From Roseivivax halotolerans (GTDB lineage: Bacteria > Pseudomonadota > Alphaproteobacteria > Rhodobacterales > Rhodobacteraceae), in NCBI RefSeq assembly GCF_900115815.1, contig NZ_FOXV01000002.1:310001-374000 (forward strand): 64,000 bases of DNA. Reading direction: 5' to 3'. This document shows, piece after piece, positions 36,750 to 46,047 of the stretch. The notes beneath the pieces were generated by a model, which saw only the letters and a program-made list of their open reading frames with translations, ran no database searches and was not told the DNA's origin. Both the position numbers and the translations under genes were made by a program. Each line of letters begins with the position of its first letter. The first letter of the stretch is position 1.

Positions 36750-38444
36750 ATGAGCCACACCGAGACCCGGATCGCCGCCGCGCGGGGCGAGCGCCCTGCC
36801 GATCTCGTTCTTCGAGGCGGGCGGGTGCTCGACCTGGTGACCGGCGATCTGCTGGAGGGCGATGTCGCCGTTCTCGGCGACCGCATCGTAGGCACCTGCG
36901 AGAGCTACGAGGCCGCGCGCGTGATCGACGTCACCGGCCTGACTTTGGTGCCCGGCTTCATCGACACGCATCTGCATGTCGAATCCTCGCTCGTCACGCC
37001 GTTCGAGTTCGACCGCTGCGTGACGCCGCTGGGCGTGACGACGGCGATCTGCGACCCGCACGAGATCGCAAACGTGATCGGCGCGGACGGCATCCGCTAC
37101 TTCCAGTCGGCCTCTGAGCATCTTCTGATGGACCTGCGCGTGCAGCTGTCGTCCTGCGTGCCCTCGACGGATATGGAGACGTCCGGCGCAACGCTCACCG
37201 CCGAGGATCTCGCGCCGCTACGCGGCCATCCTTCGGGGATCGGGCTCGCCGAAGTGATGAACTATCCCGGCGTCATCCATCGCGACCCCGCGATGATGGC
37301 CAAGCTCGCGCTCTTCGAGGGTGGGCATATGGACGGGCACTGCCCGCTTCTCTCGGGGCGCGATCTCAACGCCTATATCGCCGCGGGCATCAGGACGGAG
37401 CATGAGGCGACCTCGGAGAACGAAGCGCGCGAGAAACTGCGGAAGGGGATGCGGGTTCTCATCCGCGAGGGCTCCGTCTCGAAGGATCTGCACGCGCTCG
37501 CGCCGCTCCTGACCGAGCGCACCGCGCCGTATATGTGCCTCTGCACCGACGATCGGAATCCGCTCGATATCGGGGAGGAAGGGCATCTCGATCACATGAT
37601 CCGCACGCTGATCGGGCTCGGTGTGCCGCCGCTTGCGGCCTATCGGGCGGCCTCGCTATCGGCGGCGGAAGCCTTCGGGCTCAAGGATCGCGGGCTGATC
37701 GCGCCGGGCTACCGTGCCGATATCGTCGCCCTTCCCGACCTGGCCGAATGCCGAGCGGAGATGGTCATCGCGGGCGGGCGGATCGTGGACGACGCGGCCT
37801 TCGCGGCGCGGGGCAGTATCGATCCGGTCGGCCGCAAATCGGTCCACGCGCCGCCGCTGACGCCGGCCTCCTTCCGCTCGCCCGGCAATCGCGCCGAAAC
37901 GCCCGTGATCGGCATCCGCGAAGGACAGATCCTCACCGATCACCTCACCGAAGAAATCGAGCCTGTGGACGGCGACAAGCGCCCCGACCCGGCCCGTGAT
38001 CTCGTCCGGATCGCGGTGGTGGAACGGCATGGGCGCAACGGCAATATTTCCACGGGCTTCGTGCGCGGCTTCGGCCTCACGCGCGGGGCCATCGCCTCGA
38101 CCGTCTGCCACGATCACCACAACATCGCCTGCGTCGGGATCGATTACGAGGACATGGCGCTGGCCGCCTCGCGACTTTCGGAGATCGAGGGGGGATTCGT
38201 CGTGACGGCGGGCGGCGAGATCCTCGCGGAACTCGCGCTGCCCGTCGCAGGCCTCATGTCGCTCGGCACGTTCGAGGAGGTGCGGCGCGATCTCGAAACC
38301 TTGCGCCATGCCGCGAAGAGCCTCGGCGTGACGCTGAACGAGCCGTTCCTGCAGCTCGCCTTCCTTGCCCTGCCGGTGATCCCGGCGCTCAAGATCACCG
38401 ACAGGGGAATGGTGGACGTCACCCGGTTCGAGCTGTTGCCCTGA
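36750..38444 (+). CDS. ade: Adenine deaminase
   Basis: A 564-residue amidohydrolase deaminating adenine to hypoxanthine for purine salvage. Metal ligands are in [20 protein letters not shown], then [52 protein letters not shown] and CTDDRNP. The C-terminal domain with [20 protein letters not shown] and [10 protein letters not shown] is specific to the Ade/YerA-type enzymes rather than cytosine deaminases. Start 36750 is favoured by AAGGA eight bases upstream; ATG 36741 is also in frame. It lies 115 bases after glnD and may have its own promoter. Confidence 0.94.
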   Translation: MSHTETRIAAARGERPADLVLRGGRVLDLVTGDLLEGDVAVLGDRIVGTCESYEAARVIDVTGLTLVPGFIDTHLHVESSLVTPFEFDRCVTPLGVTTAICDPHEIANVIGADGIRYFQSASEHLLMDLRVQLSSCVPSTDMETSGATLTAEDLAPLRGHPSGIGLAEVMNYPGVIHRDPAMMAKLALFEGGHMDGHCPLLSGRDLNAYIAAGIRTEHEATSENEAREKLRKGMRVLIREGSVSKDLHALAPLLTERTAPYMCLCTDDRNPLDIGEEGHLDHMIRTLIGLGVPPLAAYRAASLSAAEAFGLKDRGLIAPGYRADIVALPDLAECRAEMVIAGGRIVDDAAFAARGSIDPVGRKSVHAPPLTPASFRSPGNRAETPVIGIREGQILTDHLTEEIEPVDGDKRPDPARDLVRIAVVERHGRNGNISTGFVRGFGLTRGAIASTVCHDHHNIACVGIDYEDMALAASRLSEIEGGFVVTAGGEILAELALPVAGLMSLGTFEEVRRDLETLRHAAKSLGVTLNEPFLQLAFLALPVIPALKITDRGMVDVTRFELLP

Positions 38445-38447
38445 GGC

Positions 38448-39140
38448 TCACATTTCGATGGGCGAGAGCACCTCGGCCTCGATCACGTCGACGCCCGACA
38501 GTTCCGCCTTCATGACGTCCACCGATTGCTCGAGCGCGGGGAAGGTCTTGTAATGACAGGGGATCACGGTCTTGAAGTCGAAGAAGGTCTTGGCCGCGTA
38601 TGACGCCCGCTTCATGTCCATCGTGAAGTGCCCGCCCGCGCAGAGGATGCCGATATCGGGTTTGTGCAGGTCGTTGAAGATCTTCATGTCGGCCATGACA
38701 TCCGTATCGCCCGAGACATAGATCACATGGCCGTCGCCCTCGATCATGTAGCCGCATTCGGACCCGGCCGATTGCAGGATGTTCTCGCCCGGCATCGTCG
38801 AGGAATGGGTGGCGTGGACCATCGTGATCTTCACGCCGTCGAGGTCGACCGTACCGCCCTTGTTGAAGCCGAGCGTGTCGAGTCCTTCGGTCTCGCCCCA
38901 GAAATTCATCAGGTCGAACTGGCCGACGATCTGCACGGAGAGCGACTTGGCCATGTCCACGACCTCCGAGGCATGGTCGAAATGCCCGTGCGTCAGCAGG
39001 ATATGCGTCGCGCCATCGGTCGCCTCGGCCTTGCGATCCTCGGGAAAGGACGGGTTCCCGTCGAGCCAGGGGTCGAGCAGGATCACCTTGCCGCCGATTT
39101 CGAGGCGGAACGAGCCATGTCCGAGCCATGTGATTTTCAT
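38448..39140 (-). CDS. UPF0173 metal-dependent hydrolase (metallo-beta-lactamase fold)
   Basis: A 230-residue cytosolic protein of the UPF0173 family. The start MKITWLGHGSFRLEIGGKVI, then LLDPWLDGNPSFP, and the metal motif LLTHGHFDHASEVV (H-x-H-x-D-H) are all family hallmarks. Further ligands appear in VHATHSS and YVSGDTDVMADM, and the last histidine in TVIPCHYKTFP. The reaction is unknown; relatives act as phosphodiesterases or lactonases. Start 39140 follows a good GGAGAG site. It is convergent with ade, three bases apart. Confidence 0.93.
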   Translation of the reverse strand: MKITWLGHGSFRLEIGGKVILLDPWLDGNPSFPEDRKAEATDGATHILLTHGHFDHASEVVDMAKSLSVQIVGQFDLMNFWGETEGLDTLGFNKGGTVDLDGVKITMVHATHSSTMPGENILQSAGSECGYMIEGDGHVIYVSGDTDVMADMKIFNDLHKPDIGILCAGGHFTMDMKRASYAAKTFFDFKTVIPCHYKTFPALEQSVDVMKAELSGVDVIEAEVLSPIEM

Positions 39141-39238
39141 GAGGTCTCTCCTTCGATGCTGTCTTCTTCGGCATAGGCTAGCCTGTCCGGCGCCACTGAC
39201 GAGGTTATATCTGGCACGCGACGCTTCGGGGGAACGGG

Positions 39239-39904
39239 ATGGACTGGCGAACCTACATCGACGGCTATTGCGAACGGCTGGAACCGGGGCTCTGGGCAGA
39301 GCCGATCAACGCGCTCACGAATCTCGCCTTCCTGATCGTCGCGGCGCTTCTCTGGCGACCGAGCCGAGGCGTGCCTGTCGCCCGCGCGCTCGTCCTGATC
39401 CTCGGGCTGATCGGGATCGGATCGGGGCTCTTCCACACGTTCGCCGAACCCTGGGCGGGCCTTGCGGACGTTCTGCCCATCGCTGTCTATGTCGCCCTCT
39501 ACATCTTCGCGGCGAACCGCGACTATCTGGGGTTCGGCACCTGGGCGGCGCTCGGCATCACCGCGCTCGAATTCGCCGCCATCGCGGCGGTCGGCTCAAG
39601 CCCGGTCTTTGCCTGGCTCGGCGGATCGGGCGCCTATGCCCCGATCCCCTGCATCATCGCGCTCTACGCTTTGATCCTCGCCCGCAGCGCACCCGCCACC
39701 GCGCGGGGCCTTGCCATCGGCGCGGCGCTTCTGGCGCTTTCGATCACGTTCCGCGCGCTCGACGCGCCACTCTGCGGCACGCTGCCTTTCGGCACGCATT
39801 TCCTCTGGCATATCCTGAACGCGCTCATGCTCGGCCACATGATCCGGGTCTATCTCGCGCGCATCGCCGAGGCCCGGCTTGCGGGCCGCGCGGACGGGCG
39901 ATAA
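39239..39904 (+). CDS. Ceramidase/CREST-family integral membrane protein
   Basis: A 221-residue membrane protein with about seven hydrophobic segments. It carries the CREST-superfamily residues of alkaline ceramidases: EPINALTNLAFL at the first segment, GSGLFHTFAEPWAGLADVLP (the S...H...D metal site), and the C-terminal H-x3-H pair in THFLWHILNALMLGHM. In eukaryotes these enzymes hydrolyse ceramide using zinc. Bacterial members are common in Rhodobacteraceae and have unknown substrates. The metal residues look intact, so it is probably a hydrolase. It stands alone before gatC, with 45 bases between them. Confidence 0.85.
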   Translation: MDWRTYIDGYCERLEPGLWAEPINALTNLAFLIVAALLWRPSRGVPVARALVLILGLIGIGSGLFHTFAEPWAGLADVLPIAVYVALYIFAANRDYLGFGTWAALGITALEFAAIAAVGSSPVFAWLGGSGAYAPIPCIIALYALILARSAPATARGLAIGAALLALSITFRALDAPLCGTLPFGTHFLWHILNALMLGHMIRVYLARIAEARLAGRADGR

Positions 39905-39949
39905 ACGCGACGCGAACGAAAGACGTCAGACCAGAGAGGCCCCGCCCCC

Positions 39950-40237
39950 ATGTCGATTGACGAAAAGACCGCGGCCCATGTCGCCAAGCTCGCCCGGATC
40001 CGGGTCGAGGAAGCGCGCCTTCCCGAGCTCGCACAAGAGTTCAACACCATTCTCGGCTTCATCGAGCAGCTCTCGGAAGTCGACGTGGACGGCGTCGAAC
40101 CCATGGTCTCGGTCACGCCCCAGCGCCTCAAGCGGCGCGAGGATGTCGTGACGGCAGGCGGCGATGCGAAACGCGTCCTGTCGAACGCGCCCGATGCGCG
40201 CGAGGGCTTCTTTGCCGTTCCGAAGGTGGTGGAATGA
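39950..40237 (+). CDS. gatC: Aspartyl/glutamyl-tRNA amidotransferase subunit C
   Basis: A 95-residue subunit that stabilises GatA in the GatCAB amidotransferase, which corrects Glu-tRNA(Gln) and Asp-tRNA(Asn). Recognised by [40 protein letters not shown] and the terminal [17 protein letters not shown]. Length is normal. Its stop overlaps the gatA start as ATGA. GatB is not in the window. Confidence 0.97.
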   Translation: MSIDEKTAAHVAKLARIRVEEARLPELAQEFNTILGFIEQLSEVDVDGVEPMVSVTPQRLKRREDVVTAGGDAKRVLSNAPDAREGFFAVPKVVE

Positions 40238-41715
40238 GCGAACTCAGTGCCATGAAGATCGCCGAGGCCCGCGATGCGCTGGCCAAGGGCGAAGTCACAA
40301 GCGTAGAGCTTACCGAGGCCTGCCTTGCGGAGATTGAGGGCGCGGATGCGCTCGGCGCCTTCGCGCACAAGACGCCCGATAAGGCGCTTGAGATGGCCCG
40401 CGCGGCGGATGCGCGGATCAAGGCGGGTGATGCGACGGCGATGACGGGCATCCCGCTTGGCATCAAGGATCTCTTCTGCACGCAAGGCGTCGACAGCCAG
40501 GCGGCGAGCCGGATTCTCGAAGGCTTCCGCCCCGAATACGAATCCACCGTGACGCGTCAGCTTTTCGAGGCGGGCGCGGTCATGCTGGGCAAGCTCAACA
40601 TGGACGAGTTCGCGATGGGCTCGTCGAACGAGACCAGCGTCTACGGCAATGCGGTGAACCCCTGGAAGGTCGACGACCGCGCGCTGACGCCCGGCGGCTC
40701 CTCGGGCGGTTCGGCAGCGGCGGTCTCGGCCGATCTCTGCCTTGCGGCGACGGGCACGGATACCGGCGGCTCGATCCGCCAGCCCGCGGCCTTCACCGGC
40801 ATTACCGGCCTCAAGCCCACCTATGGCCGTGTCTCTCGCTGGGGCATCATCGCCTTCGCCTCCTCGCTCGACCAGGCTGGCCCCATGACCAAGGACGTGC
40901 GCGACGCGGCGATCATGCTGCAGGCGATGGCCGGGCACGACCCGATGGATTCGACATCGGCCGACCTCGCCGTGCCGGATTTCGAGGCGATGCTGACGGG
41001 CGATATCAAGGGCAAGACCATCGGCATTCCGCGCGAATACCGCATGGAGGGCATGCCGCAGGAAATCGAGGATCTCTGGGCCGAGGGGCGCAAGATGCTC
41101 GAGGATGCGGGCGCGAAGATCGTCGATATCTCGCTGCCGCACACGAAATACGCGCTGCCCACATATTACGTGATCGCCCCCGCCGAGGCGTCCTCTAACC
41201 TCGCGCGCTATGACGGCGTGCGCTATGGCCGCCGCGCCGAGCTCGGCCAGGGCGACGGCATCGTCGACATGTACGAGAAGACCCGCGCCGAAGGCTTCGG
41301 TCCCGAGGTGCAGCGCCGCGTGATGGTCGGCACCTACGTGCTTTCCGCTGGCTTCTACGACGCCTATTACAACCGCGCCCGCAAGGTCCGCACCCTCATC
41401 AAGCGGGACTTCGAGGAAGCGTTCGCGCAGGGCGTCGACGCTATCCTGACGCCTGCGACGCCCTCGGCCGCCTTCGGGCTCGGCGAGATGCAGAACGCCG
41501 ATCCGGTTCAGATGTATCTCAATGATGTGTTCACCGTGACCGTGAACCTCGCGGGGCTTCCGGGTATATCTGTTCCGACCGGCCTCGACAAAAGCGGTCT
41601 GCCGCTCGGGCTGCAGCTCATCGGTCGGCCCTGGGAAGAGGGCGATCTGCTGAATACCGCCTATGCGCTCGAGCAGGCGGCAGGCTATGTGGCCAAGCCC
41701 GAACGTTGGTGGTAA
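40234..41715 (+). CDS. gatA: Aspartyl/glutamyl-tRNA amidotransferase subunit A
   Basis: The 493-residue amidase subunit, releasing ammonia from glutamine for transamidation. The amidase-signature triad is visible: lysine K78 in [14 protein letters not shown], cis-serine in [20 protein letters not shown] (about residues 152-171), and the nucleophilic serine in [16 protein letters not shown]. GatA-specific segments [20 protein letters not shown] and [14 protein letters not shown] are present. It is coupled to gatC by a four-base overlap. Confidence 0.98.
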   Translation: MSELSAMKIAEARDALAKGEVTSVELTEACLAEIEGADALGAFAHKTPDKALEMARAADARIKAGDATAMTGIPLGIKDLFCTQGVDSQAASRILEGFRPEYESTVTRQLFEAGAVMLGKLNMDEFAMGSSNETSVYGNAVNPWKVDDRALTPGGSSGGSAAAVSADLCLAATGTDTGGSIRQPAAFTGITGLKPTYGRVSRWGIIAFASSLDQAGPMTKDVRDAAIMLQAMAGHDPMDSTSADLAVPDFEAMLTGDIKGKTIGIPREYRMEGMPQEIEDLWAEGRKMLEDAGAKIVDISLPHTKYALPTYYVIAPAEASSNLARYDGVRYGRRAELGQGDGIVDMYEKTRAEGFGPEVQRRVMVGTYVLSAGFYDAYYNRARKVRTLIKRDFEEAFAQGVDAILTPATPSAAFGLGEMQNADPVQMYLNDVFTVTVNLAGLPGISVPTGLDKSGLPLGLQLIGRPWEEGDLLNTAYALEQAAGYVAKPERWW

Positions 41716-41751
41716 CGCCCGTTCGGCTCAACTGACGTATCGGAGGTGCGC

Positions 41752-42465
41752 ATGATGCGCTTTCACATCCTGACTCCTGTCGCGCTTCTTGCGCTGACCG
41801 CATGTGCGCCGTCGGTCCCCGACAGTGGCGCGGGCGTCGGTTTCGACAGCTACGATGACAACCGTCGCGCCGCGGTCGACGCGGAGCTTCAGGGCACCGG
41901 CACGACCGCCGTGCAGCCGCCCGCCGATGTCTCCTCGCAGCCCTTGGATGGCGCATCCGGCACCGGTGGCGGCGACGATGTTGCCGAGATGGCCGCACGC
42001 GCGCTCGACGGTAATTCGGGGCCGGTCGACGCCTCGCCCTCCAACCCGCCGCCGCAATCGGTGACAAATGCCGCCGGCATTTCCGACGAGCAGAATTTCG
42101 ACTCGGTGTCCGGCGAACGGTCGATCGAGCAGGACGCGGCGCTCATCCAGCAGAACCGGGCTCAGTACCAGGTGATCCAGCCGGGCGCAGTGCCGCAGCG
42201 CACCGGCAATGAGGGGCCGAACATCGTGGCCTACGCGCTCCAGACCAACAACCAGGTCGGCCAGCCGCTCTATCGGCGTGGCCCCTTCTCGTCAAAGGAG
42301 AAGGAAGCTCGGAACTGCCGCAGCTACGCATCGAGCGATCTGGCGCAGGAGGCGTTTCTCGCCGCGGGCGGGCCCGAGCGCGACCGCGAAGGGCTCGATG
42401 CCGATGGCGACGGCTTTGCCTGCAGCTGGGATCCGTCGGTCTTCCGCTCGGTGCGCGGAAGCTGA
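41752..42465 (+). CDS. Excalibur-domain lipoprotein
   Basis: A 237-residue lipoprotein. The signal MRFHILTPVALLALTAC gives a lipobox LTAC. The middle (about 20-170) is low complexity, rich in G, S, D, P and Q, and probably unstructured. The C-terminus has the excalibur-type pattern: a cysteine in ARNCRSYASSDLAQEAFLAA, then GGPERDREGLDADGDGFACS with the calcium-binding D-x-D-x-D-G loop and a second cysteine. Excalibur domains are found in extracellular proteins and bind calcium. GGAGG precedes two adjacent ATGs (41752, 41755). Its stop overlaps the presumed start of the amidase gene. Confidence 0.78.
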   Translation: MMRFHILTPVALLALTACAPSVPDSGAGVGFDSYDDNRRAAVDAELQGTGTTAVQPPADVSSQPLDGASGTGGGDDVAEMAARALDGNSGPVDASPSNPPPQSVTNAAGISDEQNFDSVSGERSIEQDAALIQQNRAQYQVIQPGAVPQRTGNEGPNIVAYALQTNNQVGQPLYRRGPFSSKEKEARNCRSYASSDLAQEAFLAAGGPERDREGLDADGDGFACSWDPSVFRSVRGS

Positions 42466-43127
42466 GGATCGAACGACGCCCCTCGCCCAATTGCGGGCCG
42501 CGCCGTGACGGCGCGCGGCCCGACCACGTCATCATCCACTACACCGCCATGCAGACGCCCGAGGCAGCGCTGACGCGCCTCTGCACGCCCGAGGCCGAGG
42601 TGTCGGCCCATTACCTCATCGCCGAGGATGGCCGGACTTGGCAACTCGTCGACGAGGAGATGCGGGCCTGGCACGCGGGCGCCGGGCAATGGGGCGCGAT
42701 CACCGACATGAATTCGCGCTCGGTCGGGATCGAGCTTGCCAATGACGGTGCCTCGCCCTTTCCCGAGCCGCAGATGGCGGCTCTCGAAGCGCTCCTGCCG
42801 GACATCATGCAGCGCTGGGACATCGCGCCCGAGCGTGTGATCGGGCATTCCGACATGGCCGTCGGGCGCAAGATCGACCCGGGTCCGCGCTTCGATTGGA
42901 GACGCCTGGCGCTGTCGGGGCTCGCGGTCTGGCCGGAAACGGGCAGACCGGGAGAATTCGAGGCCGATGCGCGCCGCGCGGGCTTTGCCTGGGCGGAAGG
43001 TCAGGAAGAGGCGCTGCTCAACGCGGTGCGGCTACGGCTGCGGCCCTGGGGCGACGGGCCGCTCTCGGATGCGGATCGCGCGGCGATAGCGGGTCTTGCC
43101 GCGCGATATCCAGCGGCGGAGGCTTAG
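42462..43127 (+). CDS. N-acetylmuramoyl-L-alanine amidase (AmpD-type), no standard start codon
   Basis: A zinc amidase cleaving the muramic acid-peptide bond, for peptidoglycan recycling. The first zinc ligand is in DHVIIHYTAM, then SAHYLIAEDGRTWQLVDEEM, WHAGAGQW, NSRSVGIELAND and the second ligand region VIGHSDMAVGRKIDPGPRF. The first ATG in the frame (42549) is the methionine after HYTA and would delete the zinc histidine and first strand. Upstream the frame continues through SPNCGPRRDGARPD to the preceding stop, with no AUG, GUG or UUG. CUG 42462 (overlapping TGA) or AUC 42468 are the candidates. No signal peptide, so cytoplasmic. The boundary given is the outer one. Confidence 0.8.
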   Translation: MRIERRPSPNCGPRRDGARPDHVIIHYTAMQTPEAALTRLCTPEAEVSAHYLIAEDGRTWQLVDEEMRAWHAGAGQWGAITDMNSRSVGIELANDGASPFPEPQMAALEALLPDIMQRWDIAPERVIGHSDMAVGRKIDPGPRFDWRRLALSGLAVWPETGRPGEFEADARRAGFAWAEGQEEALLNAVRLRLRPWGDGPLSDADRAAIAGLAARYPAAEA

Positions 43128-43130
43128 CAG

Positions 43131-43913
43131 CTACCGCGCCCGCGCCGCGTAAAGCGCCACCGCTGCGGCATTCGACACGTTGAGCGAGCCGAAACCGCCC
43201 GCGAAGTCGATCCGCACCAGTGAATCGCAACTTTCCTTGGTCTTGGGCCGGAGTCCCGGACCTTCCGCCCCCAGAACCAGCGCCACGGCCCGGCTGCCCG
43301 CCTCGGCGATAGCCGCCTCGAGAGACCCGTCCGCCTCCCCATCAAGACCGAGCACCGTGTAGCCCATATCCTTCAGCGTCTCGATCGTGCGCGACAGGTT
43401 GACCTCGCGCAGATAGGGCTGACGCTCGAGTGCGCCTGACGCGGTCTTGGCGAGCGCCCCGGTCTCCGGCGCGGAATGATGTTTCGTGCCGATCACGGCA
43501 CGCGCGCCGAACACCTCGGCCGAGCGCAGGATCGCACCGACGTTATGCGGATCGGTCACGCGGTCCAGAAGAACGACGCGCGGCGGCCGCTCTCCATCTC
43601 CGGCAGCGACGTCGGCAAGCGGGCCCCAATCGAGCGGTTTTACCTCGAGCGCCGCGCCCTGATGCACGGAGCCGGGATCGAGCGGCGCAGAGAACTTCCT
43701 CGGATCGTGGATCTCCGCCTCGACACCCGAGGCCGCCACCGCGTCCTTCAGCTTTTCGCTGGCATTGGGCGTCAGGATCAGCCGAAGCTTCACACGGGCG
43801 GGATTCTCCAGCGCATCGCGCACGGCGTGCAGACCAAAGAGCCAGACGGTTTCCGCCGCGCCGGCTTTCTTCGCCTGCTCTTTCTCGACCACCCAACGAG
43901 GCTTTTTCGCCAT
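43131..43913 (-). CDS. rlmB: 23S rRNA (guanosine(2251)-2'-O)-methyltransferase RlmB
   Basis: A 260-residue SpoU-family methyltransferase with the trefoil knot that binds SAM. The N-terminal substrate domain starts VWLFGLHAVRDALENPAR. The three SpoU motifs are LLDRVTDPHNVGAILRSAEV, LVLGAEGPGLRPKTKESCD and GGFGSLNVSNAAAVALY. The start is set at ATG 43913 (MAKKPRWV); a GTG three codons further upstream is possible. It is convergent with the amidase gene, and tRNA-Tyr lies divergent from it, 128 bases away. Confidence 0.94.
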   Translation of the reverse strand: MAKKPRWVVEKEQAKKAGAAETVWLFGLHAVRDALENPARVKLRLILTPNASEKLKDAVAASGVEAEIHDPRKFSAPLDPGSVHQGAALEVKPLDWGPLADVAAGDGERPPRVVLLDRVTDPHNVGAILRSAEVFGARAVIGTKHHSAPETGALAKTASGALERQPYLREVNLSRTIETLKDMGYTVLGLDGEADGSLEAAIAEAGSRAVALVLGAEGPGLRPKTKESCDSLVRIDFAGGFGSLNVSNAAAVALYAARAR

Positions 43914-44041
43914 GTCATGCACCTTTGTTCACGGGTCTCCGGCATGTCCGAGAGCGCCCCGTCATGCAAGGGATTTTCCGGTTGACGGGCCATAGGGCCT
44001 TCTGTATCCGACGCTCCACGCGAGGGCTGCGAGCCCGCGCA

Positions 44042-44125
44042 GGGCGACGCGCTGCAAGGTGCGGCAGCGGACTGTAAATCCGCCGGGGAGACCCACGCCT
44101 GGTTCGATTCCAGGGTCGCCCACCA
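44042..44125 (+). tRNA. tRNA-Tyr (anticodon GTA)
   Basis: A class II tRNA with long variable arm. The acceptor GGGCGAC pairs with GTCGCCC, the T arm is CCTGG-TTCGATT-CCAGG, and the anticodon stem-loop GCGGA-CTGTAAA-TCCGC has anticodon GTA. The variable arm spans about 44084-44097. The discriminator is A and the CCA end is encoded at 44123-44125. Confidence 0.97.
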
Positions 44126-44150
44126 TTTTCCCCAACGTATTAGAAGACCG

Positions 44151-45389
44151 TCATCCGTGCCCGAACCGGCGCGCGGCATAAGGCGCGAGATCGACGTTCG
44201 GACGCCGCCCCATCAGCGCCTCGGCCAGAAGCCGTCCCGTCTTCGGACCGGCGGTCAGTCCGACATGGTGATGCCCGACAGCGCCCCAGAGGCCGCTCTG
44301 CCCGATCTCCCCAAGAAGCGGCAGGGAATCCGGCAAGGCCGGGCGGTGCCCCATCCATTCGCGGGCTGTCCCGAGCGCGAGGTTCGGGAACGCCTTTGCC
44401 GCCTGCCTCCGGAGCAGTCCGAAGGGCGCGCGGGAGGGTCCGGCCTCGGTGCCGCCGAATTCAAGAATTCCGGCAAGCCGCGTGCCGTCCGTCATCGGTG
44501 TTGCCACGAATTGCCCGCTGGCGACCATCGTGGGTTGGCGGGGGCCGCCTGCCGTATCACTGAGCTGCAGATGATACCCGCGCTCCGTCTCGAGCGGCAG
44601 ATCGAGGCCCGCTTCGGCGAGAAGCGCGCGCGATCCGAGACCTGCGGCCACCACCACACGCTCGTAGGCGCGCGTTTCTCCATCCGCGATCACGCCGTGC
44701 ACCTTACCGTCCTCGAGGACAAGATGCTGCGCCTTCGCCCGCCAGAGCATGCCACCTTCGGCTTCGAAGGTCTGTGCCAATGCCGAGACATACGCGCCGG
44801 GATCGGCGATGAAACCGTGATCCTTCATGACGGCGAGGCAACCGATGCCGGGACCAAGGGCCGGATCATACTCCTGCACCGCGCGTCCCTCGATCCGCTC
44901 ATGCGGAAACCCCGCCCGCGCCTTGATCGCAAGCGCCGCCGCATCCGCCGTGTAGGCCCGCATATCCTGGTAGGCATAGACGTAATCGGATCGCCGGAGG
45001 AACGCCTCGGCGCGCGTGCCTTTGGCTAGTGCCTCATGCGATTCGACCGCATCGGTCACCAAGGTTTCCAGCGCCGCGCCGATCCGCGCGACCTCCGCTT
45101 GTCCGGCATGACGCGCCGCGCGCAAGAGCCAGGGCAAGACCTTCGGAAGGTAAGCCCAACGCAGGAAAAGCGGCGCATCGCGATCAAGCAGCATCCCCGG
45201 CGCGCGACGGATGGCGGCCGCATCGAGCGAAGGCCGAACCGCCGAGGCGGCAAGCACGCCGGCATTGCCCCAGGACGCGGCCGCGCCCGGATCACCCCTT
45301 TCGATCAGCGTCACGTCCGCGCCCAGCCGTCTCAGCCAGATCGCAGACGATACCCCGACGATCCCTGCCCCGATGACCGCGACGCGCAT
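44151..45389 (-). CDS. dadA: FAD-dependent D-amino-acid dehydrogenase-like oxidoreductase (DadA type)
   Basis: A 412-residue DAO-family flavoenzyme. The N-terminal dinucleotide fold is MRVAVIGAGIVGVSSAIWL followed by RRLGADVTLIE, and the C-terminal GLWGAVGHHHVGLTAGPKTG binds the flavin. The ASWGNAGVLAASAVRP motif is typical of DadA, the small subunit that oxidises D-amino acids to keto acids at the inner membrane and passes electrons to the respiratory chain. The substrate cannot be fixed by sequence. It follows the CoA-binding gene by three bases on the minus strand, so the two are probably co-transcribed. Confidence 0.88.
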   Translation of the reverse strand: MRVAVIGAGIVGVSSAIWLRRLGADVTLIERGDPGAAASWGNAGVLAASAVRPSLDAAAIRRAPGMLLDRDAPLFLRWAYLPKVLPWLLRAARHAGQAEVARIGAALETLVTDAVESHEALAKGTRAEAFLRRSDYVYAYQDMRAYTADAAALAIKARAGFPHERIEGRAVQEYDPALGPGIGCLAVMKDHGFIADPGAYVSALAQTFEAEGGMLWRAKAQHLVLEDGKVHGVIADGETRAYERVVVAAGLGSRALLAEAGLDLPLETERGYHLQLSDTAGGPRQPTMVASGQFVATPMTDGTRLAGILEFGGTEAGPSRAPFGLLRRQAAKAFPNLALGTAREWMGHRPALPDSLPLLGEIGQSGLWGAVGHHHVGLTAGPKTGRLLAEALMGRRPNVDLAPYAARRFGHG

Positions 45390-45392
45390 GGC

Positions 45393-45863
45393 TCAGAGCT
45401 TGGACGAGATGACGCCCGTCGCGAAGCCGCCCATACGCAGCTCACCGAACAGGCGCTGATATTCGATCTTCGGGCAGCGATTCTGGATCACGTCGACGCC
45501 GCGCGCCTCGGCTGTCGCCGCCGCCTCGGCGTGTTCGACACCGATCTGCATCCAGACAGTCTTGAGCGTCGGGAAAAGCTCCAGCGCCTCGTCGACGATG
45601 GGCGGCACGGCCTCGGAGCGGCGGAAGATATCGACCATGTCGACCTCAGCGTCGATATCGGCCATCGACCCCACCACCTCGCGCCCGAAGACAACGCTGC
45701 CCGCATGTCCGGGATTGACCGGATACACCTCGAACCCCTTGAGCGACAGATACCTGCCGACATAGTGGCTCGGCCGCACCGGGTTGGGCGACACCCCGAT
45801 CATGGCGATCACGCGAGTACGTTTCAGAATGTCTCGGATATGGGCGTCGGAATAGGCTGTCAT
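45393..45863 (-). CDS. CoA-binding domain protein (YccU type)
   Basis: A 156-residue protein consisting of a single CoA-binding Rossmann domain as in succinyl-CoA ligase alpha and in E. coli YccU. The motif IAMIGVSPNPVRPSHYVGRY marks the nucleotide loop. GFEVYPVNPGHAGSVVFGRE follows, then VDMVDIFRRSEAVPPIVDEA and VWMQIGVEHAEAAATAEARG. The C-terminal NRCPKIEYQRL is a family signature. Function unknown. An intrinsic terminator sits 17 bases before the ATG, so its promoter must be either read-through or in the short interval. Confidence 0.9.
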   Translation of the reverse strand: MTAYSDAHIRDILKRTRVIAMIGVSPNPVRPSHYVGRYLSLKGFEVYPVNPGHAGSVVFGREVVGSMADIDAEVDMVDIFRRSEAVPPIVDEALELFPTLKTVWMQIGVEHAEAAATAEARGVDVIQNRCPKIEYQRLFGELRMGGFATGVISSKL

Positions 45864-45879
45864 GCGACCAGACAGCACG

Positions 45880-45910
45880 AAAAAGGCGCCCGGGCAAGAA
45901 CCCGAGCGCC
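45880..45910 (-). terminator. Strong intrinsic terminator upstream of the CoA-binding gene
   Basis: Arms 45885-45894 and 45901-45910 pair with a single C-A mismatch around the loop 45895-45900. On the minus strand they are followed by five T residues (complement of 45880-45884). It ends transcription coming from the right, either from the orphan CoxL gene or from a short transcript starting in the intergenic region. Confidence 0.75.
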
Positions 45911-45916
45911 AGTCAC

Positions 45917-45951
45917 GGAACGAGGGACAGTGAAGGTCTCGCGAGCGTTCC
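45917..45951 (-). ncRNA. Possible small structured RNA or leader, with the adjacent terminator
   Basis: A six-base inverted repeat (45917-45922 with 45946-45951, GGAACG/CGTTCC) encloses further weak pairing. It directly precedes the minus-strand terminator at 45880-45910. The region between 45864 and 46047 has no open reading frame and is more AT-rich at its right end, where a promoter could lie. This fits a small RNA of roughly 70-110 bases or a regulated leader of the CoA-binding gene. No family match is recognised and no promoter is certain. Confidence 0.3.
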
Positions 45952-46047
45952 GAGCCCGCGATCCTGATAAATAAATGGGCGCGAAAGACACAGTTTAAAG
46001 GCCAATCGCAAAAGCGTGAACATTTTCGGTTGCACTTGGGAATAAAG

